From Rhodoluna limnophila (GTDB lineage Bacteria; Actinomycetota; Actinomycetes; Actinomycetales; Microbacteriaceae), in assembly GCA_943326655.2 (NCBI GenBank), contig CALPUC020000042.1:1-7279 (forward strand): 7,279 bases of DNA, in the 5' to 3' direction. The position numbers and the translations under genes are program-made. Below the pieces are notes generated by a model that saw only the letters and a list, made by a program, of their open reading frames with translations, ran no database searches and was not told where the DNA came from. Every line of letters begins with the position of its first letter. Positions within the stretch are counted from its first letter, which is position 1. Shown piece after piece: positions 1-4,761 of this stretch.

Positions 1-224
1 ACTGGGAACTGCTGGATCAGCTAAGCGAATTGGAAAAACTCCTACTGCCGATCCTGATCGGCGCTTCGCGGAAACGTTTTATCGCAGCCAGACTCAAAAC
101 CGAAGACACCGTCGAGGCGCGAGATGAAGCAACCGCGAACCTCATGGCAGAACTCAGTCAAAAACATTCGCTCTGGGGTGTTCGCGTTCACAACGTGAGA
201 GCCACTCGCACAAGGCAGAATTGA
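1..224 (+). CDS. folP: Dihydropteroate synthase FolP, C-terminal part
   Basis: This is the C-terminal 73 residues of dihydropteroate synthase; the 5' part lies outside the window and the first complete codon starts at base 3. The enzyme condenses 6-hydroxymethyl-dihydropterin diphosphate with p-aminobenzoate in the cytoplasm, the step after FolK. Seen: GASRKRF (visible residues 20-26), the conserved SRK strand-loop that binds the pterin/sulfonamide site; ARDEAT (39-44); and WGVRVHNV (58-65), whose Arg and His correspond to the anion-binding R-x-H near the end of the family. It ends with TGA at 222-224, three bases before the folB ATG, so both are probably on one mRNA. The visible part shows no frameshift or missing motif. 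Family assignment is strong; nothing can be said about the N-terminal half. Confidence 0.95.
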   Translation, partial: WELLDQLSELEKLLLPILIGASRKRFIAARLKTEDTVEARDEATANLMAELSQKHSLWGVRVHNVRATRTRQN

Positions 225-227
225 CTT

Positions 228-605
228 ATGGCACACAAAATCAAAATCAAGGGTCTGCGTGTTTACGCACACCACGGCGTCTTCGATTTTGAAAGACAAA
301 ACGGCCAAGACTTCTACATCGACGCCACGGTTTGGCTCGGCGGGCAGGCAACTCTCACCGACGACTTGAACCACACCGTTCACTACGGTGATTTGGCTAA
401 AGCGCTAGTTGAAGCGGCCAAGAGCCAGCCGGTCGACCTCATTGAAACTCTGGCTCAGCGCCTACTAGATCTATGCCTCAACTTTGCCGGCGGATCGCTC
501 TCCGGTTTGGTTACCAAAGCCAAGATCACCATCCACAAACCAAACGCTCCGATTCCCTACGACTTTGAAGATTTCTCGGATACCATCAAGGGCAGAAATG
601 GCTGA
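228..605 (+). CDS. folB: Dihydroneopterin aldolase FolB
   Basis: The 125-residue product has the usual length for dihydroneopterin aldolase, which cleaves 7,8-dihydroneopterin to 6-hydroxymethyl-dihydropterin and glycolaldehyde, the step that feeds FolK. Seen: GLRVYAHHGVFDFE (residues 9-22) with the conserved Glu22; VHYGDL (51-56) with the conserved Tyr53; DLIETLAQR (70-78) with pterin-anchoring Glu73; and HKPNAPI (103-109) with the catalytic Lys104. Known members act as ring-stacked oligomers with sites at subunit interfaces. The ATG at 228 is the only start that keeps the N-terminal strand. It lacks a clear ribosome-binding site and lies 3 nt after folP, so translational coupling is likely. 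Its last 8 bases overlap the folK start (ATG at 598). Nothing looks damaged. Confidence 0.96.
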   Translation: MAHKIKIKGLRVYAHHGVFDFERQNGQDFYIDATVWLGGQATLTDDLNHTVHYGDLAKALVEAAKSQPVDLIETLAQRLLDLCLNFAGGSLSGLVTKAKITIHKPNAPIPYDFEDFSDTIKGRNG

Positions 606-1086
606 GCAGGCTGTGCTCGCTCTCGGTGGAAATCTCGGTGACCGCAAAAAGACCATCTAGTCGGCCATCAAGCACATCAAGGCCCTCGAGGGTGTCGTCG
701 TGGTGAAAAAGTCTCCGCTGTTTGAAAGTTTTGCCGCAACAGCCGATGGGCCAGATGAAAAGGCTCCACGCTACCTAAACGGTGTCATCCAAATCGAAAC
801 CACTCTGAAACCAGGGGTGTTACTCACACGCTTACGTGAAATCGAAACCAACCACGGACGGGTGCGTTTGGAGCGATGGGGTTCGCGAACACTCGACATC
901 GACATCATCACCTACGGCCAAGAAATCAAAGTGGGGAAAAAGCTAACCCTTCCCCATCCGAGAGCCTACGAACGTGCTTTCGTCATGGTTCCTTGGGCGG
1001 CCATGGACCCTTCTGCCAAGCTCCTGGGCCACGGCTCGGTTGCGGCACTGGCAGAGGATTTGAAGAGTCAGGTTTGGGAAATCTAA
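598..1086 (+). pseudogene. folK: HPPK FolK, frame interrupted by an in-frame TAG
   Basis: This is 6-hydroxymethyl-7,8-dihydropterin pyrophosphokinase, which transfers diphosphate from ATP to the pterin between FolB and FolP. The reading frame from ATG 598 (AAGGG at 588-592 in front, 8-nt overlap with folB) encodes LALGGNLGDR, the family's first strand and loop. It then hits TAG at 658-660 (codon 21). The same frame continues without another stop to TAA at 1084-1086, giving 162 positions, a normal HPPK length. Downstream, the PROSITE-type signature RWGSRTLDIDII (positions 93-104) keeps both Mg-binding aspartates (100 and 102), and LPHPRAYERAF (118-128) is intact. A single C-to-T change in CAG (Gln, which fits this site) would explain the stop. 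A GTG at 700 could restart translation, but the product would lack the first strand and glycine loop. Options are a recent nonsense mutation, a sequencing or assembly error, or readthrough. Family identity is certain; whether it is functional is not. Confidence 0.88.
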
Positions 1087-1087
1087 A

Positions 1088-1561
1088 GTGAAGGCAACCA
1101 AGCTCTCGAACCTCATCTCAATCGCCTCGGCCGTTGCTGTGGTCGGCTACTTTGCAATCCAAATCATGGTTGGAAACGGCCTGCCGGCACCCGCAATTGC
1201 CATCAACGTGGTTCTGGTTCAGCCCGCTATCGCTTTGATCTTGTTCCTTTCCGTAATCCCGATGCTCCGATACCGGTCGGCTCTTAAAAAGTTCGTCGAC
1301 GACAAGGGTCCGCGACCAAAGCCGGTCGACCCGATTTATGCGGTTCGCTCGGTAGCGTTTGGGAAATCGGTTTCTCTCACCGGGAGCATTTTTGTTGGCT
1401 GGCAACTGGCAGTTCTTTTTTATCAACTGCTTCAGCCCCAGAGTACGGGCGTTCTGTACGTGGTGCTCGGCTTGGGTGGCGCAATCAGCATGACCGCGGT
1501 TGGTCTAATTGTTGAAAACCTGTTTCGCATTCCACCTGATCGGGAGGGCGACGAAGCATGA
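1088..1561 (+). CDS. DUF3180 family four-helix membrane protein
   Basis: The 157-residue protein probably sits in the cytoplasmic membrane. Four hydrophobic segments are visible at about residues 8-28, 36-60, 95-115 and 121-143. A basic hydrophilic loop lies between helices 2 and 3 (RYRSALKKF, then PRPKPVDPIYAVRS), and a short acidic tail ends the protein. The pattern DPxxAVRxxxxxKxxxLTGxxxxGW and the C-terminal VENLFRIPPD match what I recall of the actinobacterial DUF3180 family, found next to folK in this order (Rv3605c in M. tuberculosis). Its function is unknown. The conserved position between folate and pantothenate genes is the only hint and proves nothing. The start is GTG at 1088, one base after the folK stop, with only weak ribosome-binding sequence, so coupling is likely. 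Its stop overlaps the next ATG (ATGA, 1558-1561). Confidence 0.85.
   Translation: MKATKLSNLISIASAVAVVGYFAIQIMVGNGLPAPAIAINVVLVQPAIALILFLSVIPMLRYRSALKKFVDDKGPRPKPVDPIYAVRSVAFGKSVSLTGSIFVGWQLAVLFYQLLQPQSTGVLYVVLGLGGAISMTAVGLIVENLFRIPPDREGDEA
1542..1548 (+). promoter_or_regulatory. Strong ribosome-binding site for the DUF2520 gene
   Basis: GGGAGGG lies 9 nt before the ATG at 1558, inside the last codons of the DUF3180 gene. It is the clearest Shine-Dalgarno sequence among the tightly packed genes here and supports the ATG at 1558 as the start, despite the shortened Rossmann domain of that protein. Confidence 0.7.
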
Positions 1562-2190
1562 CCGATAGCAGGCTAACCTTCCACGTGGTTGGCGCCGGCC
1601 CAGTTGGCCAAACGATCTCGCTAGCACTGGCTGCCGTGCAGCACATTCCGAAAGATTCATTAGACGCCGATTTGGTAATTCTGGCAATACCGGGCGAAGA
1701 GCTAGAGACAACCGTGGAAGGCTACGCCAAAGCGGGAATCTGGAGAGCCGGGCAACTTGTTGCCCACACGTCGCCTGAATTTGGCTACGGCATTCTCGAG
1801 CCGGCATTGAAAGCCGGAGCAATCCCATTGGCCATTCACCCGGCCATGCGTTTCACTGGAACAAGTATGGATTTACCGCGACTTCGCGACGCCAGAATTG
1901 CGGTGGCAGCACCAAACGTCGCCCTACCCATTGCTCAGGCTCTAGCCATCGAAATCGGTGGGGAGCCGGTGGTAATTCCCGAAGAAGCAAGAGCGGCCTA
2001 TGCCGAAAGTTTTTCGGTAGCATCCGAATTTTCTGCCATGGTGGTTTCCCAGGCAATTGGATTACTGGAAGCAGCCGGCATCGAAAACGCCCGCAGCATT
2101 ATTGGCCCGGTGGTGAAAAGCTCGGTCGACCGCGCGCTCAACGAAGGGCATTTCGCCCTCGATCCCAACGACGCTGAGACTTTCGAATGA
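1558..2190 (+). CDS. DUF2520 / Rossmann-like NAD(P)-binding protein, shortened
   Basis: The 210-residue protein has a dinucleotide-binding start (FHVVGAGPVG, Gly12/14/17), the strand LVILAIP (39-45), VAHTSP (68-73), the family hallmark AIHPAMRFTGTSMDL (92-106), and a helical C-terminal half (about 145-195) typical of DUF2520. Relatives resemble the 6-phosphogluconate/ketopantoate reductase superfamily; M. tuberculosis Rv3603c occupies the same place before panC. The reaction is not established. Ketopantoate reduction is a guess from position only. Oddity: only about 22 residues separate Gly17 from LVILAIP, against roughly 50 in a usual Rossmann domain. The second strand and following helix, which normally read the adenosine-ribose or 2'-phosphate, seem missing after Ala26. 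The C-terminus (ends DPNDAETFE) is also shorter than I remember for many relatives. The frame is open, so it is presumably translated, but cofactor binding is doubtful. Confidence 0.85.
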   Translation: MTDSRLTFHVVGAGPVGQTISLALAAVQHIPKDSLDADLVILAIPGEELETTVEGYAKAGIWRAGQLVAHTSPEFGYGILEPALKAGAIPLAIHPAMRFTGTSMDLPRLRDARIAVAAPNVALPIAQALAIEIGGEPVVIPEEARAAYAESFSVASEFSAMVVSQAIGLLEAAGIENARSIIGPVVKSSVDRALNEGHFALDPNDAETFE

Positions 2191-3041
2191 AGCTGGTAAC
2201 CAGCGCCCGAGCATTACAAGAATTCCTAGACGCCGACCGCGCTGTAGGTAAGACCGTCGGGTTCGTTCCCACCATGGGCGCATTGCATGCCGGCCACCTA
2301 TCTCTAGTCGACCTGGCTCAAAAAAACAGCGATGTTTCCGTAGTGAGCATCTTTGTAAACCCGCTGCAGTTTTCGCCTGGCGAAGACTTCGACAAATACC
2401 CTCGAAGTCTCGAAGCCGATAGCGAGCTTCTCACCGAACACAAAGTCGATTACCTTTTCGCCCCTTCCGCCAAGGATGTCTATCCGAACGGTACTGACAT
2501 CACTCAACGAGCCGGAGTGGTAGGTTCAACCTTCGAGGGCGCCAGTCGTCCCGGTCATTTCGACGGAATGCTCACTGTGGTGAACCGCCTGATGGAAATT
2601 GTGGAACCAAACGTTGTGGTCTTTGGCGAAAAAGATGCCCAGCAGGTTTTTATGGTTCGCAAACTTATCGGAGCCAGATTCAAAGACTGCCAATTCTTAG
2701 AAGGCCCAACCTTGCGCGAGTCCAGCGGTCTGGCGATGTCTAGCCGTAATCGCAACCTAGACGCCGAACAAACCAAAATCGCTGAGGGCATTTCGCAGCA
2801 GCTTCTAAAACTCAAGTCCGAACTCGAAACAGGATCCACAGTCTCCGAGGCAATCTCCGCTCACACCGAAGCACTCCGCAGTTTGGCCCAGACTAAACTT
2901 GATTACCTAGCGGTCATTGATCCGCAAATCTTCCGACCGGTCGACGACAACTACCAGGGAGCCGCCAAAATCATCGTGGCTGCCAAAGTGGGCGAAGTTA
3001 GATTGATCGACACCATGAACGTAACCATTGGAAAGCAGTAA
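2187..3041 (+). CDS. panC: Pantothenate synthetase PanC
   Basis: The 284-residue protein is pantoate-beta-alanine ligase, which joins pantoate and beta-alanine using ATP through a pantoyl-adenylate, the last step to vitamin B5. Seen in order: PTMGALHAGH (residues 28-37) with the HxGH nucleotide motif; SIFVNPLQF (54-62), which shapes the pantoate pocket; YPR (71-73); RPGHFDG (121-127); FGEKDAQQ (146-153) with catalytic-site Lys149; and GLAMSSRN (181-188), the KMSKS-like loop. Length and motif spacing are normal for the family. One deviation: the residue before GLAMSSRN is Ser180, where Asp is usual (RExDGLA). The ATG at 2187 overlaps the preceding TGA by 4 nt, indicating translational coupling. 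panD, which supplies beta-alanine and follows panC in mycobacteria, is absent here; lysS follows directly after 2 nt. Confidence 0.97.
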   Translation: MKLVTSARALQEFLDADRAVGKTVGFVPTMGALHAGHLSLVDLAQKNSDVSVVSIFVNPLQFSPGEDFDKYPRSLEADSELLTEHKVDYLFAPSAKDVYPNGTDITQRAGVVGSTFEGASRPGHFDGMLTVVNRLMEIVEPNVVVFGEKDAQQVFMVRKLIGARFKDCQFLEGPTLRESSGLAMSSRNRNLDAEQTKIAEGISQQLLKLKSELETGSTVSEAISAHTEALRSLAQTKLDYLAVIDPQIFRPVDDNYQGAAKIIVAAKVGEVRLIDTMNVTIGKQ

Positions 3042-3043
3042 AG

Positions 3044-4540
3044 ATGAGCGACGAAACCAACCTCTCGCCTGAAGCGGAAGAAGACCTTCCCGAGCAGATC
3101 GAGATTCGTCTTGCCAAGCGCGAGCGCCTCAACGCTCTGGGCGACGCCTATCCGGTTACCCTTCCAATCACCACCACCATCGAAGCCGTGCGGGCAAAAT
3201 ACCCGAACCTAGAAATCGACGTAACCACCGGCGACAAAGTTGGCCTCACCGGCCGCGTAATGTTCCAGCGCAACACCGGAAAGCTATGCTTTGCCAGCCT
3301 TCAGGCCGGCTCTGGCGAGCGTATCCAAGCAATGCTCAGCCTCGACAAAGTTGGCGAAGAGCAACTAGAGAACTACAAAGAACTCGTCGATCTAGGCGAT
3401 CACCTGTTTGTTGAGGGTGAAGTAATAACCTCAAAGCGCGGCGAACTTTCCATCATGGTTGAGAGCTGGAAAATGGCCGCCAAGACCATTCGCCCGCTAC
3501 CGAATCTTCACAACGATCTCGGCGAAGAGTTCCGCGTTCGTCACCGCTACATCGACCTAATCGTTCGCGACCGCGCTCGTGAGGTTGTTCAGATTCGCGC
3601 TCAGGTCATGCAGTCACTTCGCAAGACCTTCACTGAAGACCGCTTTCTTGAAATCGAAACCCCGATGCTTCAGACCATCCACGGTGGCGCATCGGCACGC
3701 CCATTCAAGACCCACTCCAACGCCTTCGACACCGAGCTATTCCTTCGCATCGCCCCGGAACTGTTCCTCAAGCGTGCAGTGGTTGGCGGCATCGAACGCG
3801 TCTACGAAATCAACCGCAACTTCCGCAACGAAGGTGCCGACCGCACCCACTCACCAGAGTTCGCAATGCTCGAGGCCTACCAGGCCTATGGCGACTACAA
3901 CACCATGGCAACTCTCACCCAGAAGCTAATCCAGAATGCCGCTCAAGACATCTTTGGCACTCAGCAGGTTGAACTAGAAGACGGAACCATCAACGACCTC
4001 TCCGGCGACTGGCAGCACATCTCAATGTTCGAAAGCCTCTCGAAGGCAGCCGGCGAAGAGATCACCCCAGAGACCCCAATCGAGAAGCTGAAGAAGCTGG
4101 CGTCAAAGGTTGAAATCGAAATCGACCACCCTCAGCACGGTAAGTATGTTGAAGAACTCTGGGAACACTTCGTCAAGGGCGATCTGGTAAACCCAACCTT
4201 CGTAACCGACTTCCCGGTAGACACCTCTCCGCTGGTTAGAAACCACCGCACGAAGTCGGGCGTAGTTGAGAAGTGGGACCTCTACATTCGCGGCTACGAG
4301 CAGGCCACCGGTTACTCCGAGCTAGTCGACCCGGTTATCCAGCGCGCTCGCTTCGTGGAACAGGTGACCCTAGCAGCCGCCGGCGACCCTGAAGCCATGA
4401 AACTAGACGAAGATTTCCTGAAAGCTCTCGAATTCGGAATGCCACCAACCGGCGGAATGGGAATGGGAATCGACCGCCTGCTGATGAGCCTCACCGGCCT
4501 CGGCATCCGAGAAACCATCATGTTCCCACTGGTCAAGTAA
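3044..4540 (+). CDS. lysS: Lysyl-tRNA synthetase, class II
   Basis: This 498-residue cytoplasmic enzyme charges tRNA-Lys with lysine; the length is standard. Seen: an N-terminal OB-fold anticodon-binding domain (about residues 65-150, starting VGLTGRVMFQR); class II motif 1 region (about 180-208, ending FLEIETPML); motif 2, FRNEG with downstream HSPEF (260-273), whose Arg contacts ATP; an ATGYSELVDP segment (421-430) near the lysine pocket; and motif 3, GMGMGIDRLL (471-480), with the conserved Arg. It ends ETIMFPLVK like actinobacterial homologues. The start is ATG 3044, 2 nt after the panC stop, with GGAAAG at 3030-3035 as ribosome-binding site. The stop TAA (4538-4540) shares its last base with the ATG of the small downstream gene. 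It is probably co-transcribed with panC; no separate promoter was seen. Confidence 0.98.
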   Translation: MSDETNLSPEAEEDLPEQIEIRLAKRERLNALGDAYPVTLPITTTIEAVRAKYPNLEIDVTTGDKVGLTGRVMFQRNTGKLCFASLQAGSGERIQAMLSLDKVGEEQLENYKELVDLGDHLFVEGEVITSKRGELSIMVESWKMAAKTIRPLPNLHNDLGEEFRVRHRYIDLIVRDRAREVVQIRAQVMQSLRKTFTEDRFLEIETPMLQTIHGGASARPFKTHSNAFDTELFLRIAPELFLKRAVVGGIERVYEINRNFRNEGADRTHSPEFAMLEAYQAYGDYNTMATLTQKLIQNAAQDIFGTQQVELEDGTINDLSGDWQHISMFESLSKAAGEEITPETPIEKLKKLASKVEIEIDHPQHGKYVEELWEHFVKGDLVNPTFVTDFPVDTSPLVRNHRTKSGVVEKWDLYIRGYEQATGYSELVDPVIQRARFVEQVTLAAAGDPEAMKLDEDFLKALEFGMPPTGGMGMGIDRLLMSLTGLGIRETIMFPLVK

Positions 4541-4707
4541 TGGAACTCTTCCTCGAAATCCTGGCAGCAATCGCCCCACCGATTCTCATCGGCCTACTCT
4601 TCTGGTTCATCATGCGAGCCATCATCCGAGCCGACTCCAAAGAGCGTCAGGTTTATGCGGAGATTGAGGCTGAAGAGCGCGCCAAGCTTGAGGCAAAAAA
4701 GCCCTAA
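4540..4707 (+). CDS. Small single-pass membrane protein (55 aa), unknown function
   Basis: This short gene begins at ATG 4540-4542, overlapping the lysS stop by one base (TAATG), and ends with TAA at 4705-4707. The product has a hydrophobic segment at about residues 7-29 (PPILIGLLFWF in its core), then arginines (RAIIRADSKERQ), then a charged, probably helical tail rich in Glu, Ala and Lys (38-55). Arg and Lys after the helix suggest a short outside N-terminus with the tail in the cytoplasm. I recall small proteins with a similar PPxxxGLxFWFxMRAIIR pattern between lysS and clpC in Microbacteriaceae, but cannot check that here. The amphipathic layout, the coupling to lysS and the recalled conservation support a real gene. 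The function is unknown; nothing ties it to lysine-tRNA or ClpC beyond position. There is no independent ribosome-binding site, so stop-start coupling is assumed. Confidence 0.75.
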   Translation: MELFLEILAAIAPPILIGLLFWFIMRAIIRADSKERQVYAEIEAEERAKLEAKKP

Positions 4708-4717
4708 CGCTTAGGGC
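4701..4717 (+). repeat. Perfect 7-bp inverted repeat with 3-nt loop
   Basis: GCCCTAA (4701-4707) and TTAGGGC (4711-4717) form a perfect stem around CGC. The left arm contains the last codon and the TAA stop of the small membrane gene. No T-run follows directly (the next bases are GAACAAG; TTTT comes only at 4729-4732), so it is a poor intrinsic terminator, though it could act weakly or stabilise the 3' end of the lysS transcript. It overlaps the ClgR-like site. Confidence 0.55.
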
Positions 4718-4721
4718 GAAC
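4704..4721 (+). promoter_or_regulatory. ClgR-like operator upstream of clpC
   Basis: CTAACGCTTAGGGCGAAC fits the ClgR consensus described for Corynebacterium glutamicum (WNNWCGCYNANRGCGWWS, from memory) at every defined position except the first W, which is C here. ClgR is an Xre-type activator of clpC and clpP genes in Actinobacteria under proteolytic stress. The site is the only regulatory-looking block in the gap before clpC and is centred about 49 nt upstream of its ATG, a usual activator distance if transcription starts at or near that ATG. Binding is inferred, not shown. Confidence 0.6.
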
Positions 4722-4749
4722 AAGCCTATTTTGTGTCAGGTCGGCTCGC

Positions 4750-4755
4750 TAACCT
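4750..4755 (+). promoter_or_regulatory. Candidate -10 hexamer for a leaderless clpC transcript
   Basis: TAACCT fits the actinobacterial TANNNT -10 pattern and ends 6 nt before the A of the clpC ATG, exactly the -12 to -7 position if transcription starts on that A. The -35 region (TATTTT at 4727-4732, 17-nt spacer) is weak, as expected for an activator-dependent promoter. No Shine-Dalgarno sequence is present in the 20 nt before the ATG, which supports leaderless translation. Confidence 0.45.
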
Positions 4756-4761
4756 GAATAC

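Noticed and set aside
42..383. Minus-strand open frame of 113 codons across folP/folB
   Set aside because: It runs antisense through two well-supported genes, has no recognisable motif and no start signal; a shadow frame.
658..660. TAG as a pyrrolysine or reassigned codon
   Set aside because: clpC ends in TAG (7213-7215) right before the next gene, no other internal TAG occurs in the window's genes, and pyrrolysine is not expected in HPPK. A nonsense change or an error is simpler.
1505..1828. Minus-strand open frame of 107 codons over the DUF3180/DUF2520 junction
   Set aside because: Arg/Leu-rich antisense translation without domain features; both plus-strand genes here are well supported by motifs and a strong ribosome-binding site.
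3579..3929. Plus-strand open frame of 116 codons inside lysS
   Set aside because: It is a shifted frame of lysS with a biased Ser/Arg/Thr/Pro composition and no motif; lysS motifs 1 and 2 are read in the other frame.
4701..4733. Classical intrinsic terminator after the lysS unit
   Set aside because: The hairpin is good but the following 11 bases contain no T-run; TTTT appears only at 4729-4732, too far for a standard rho-independent terminator.
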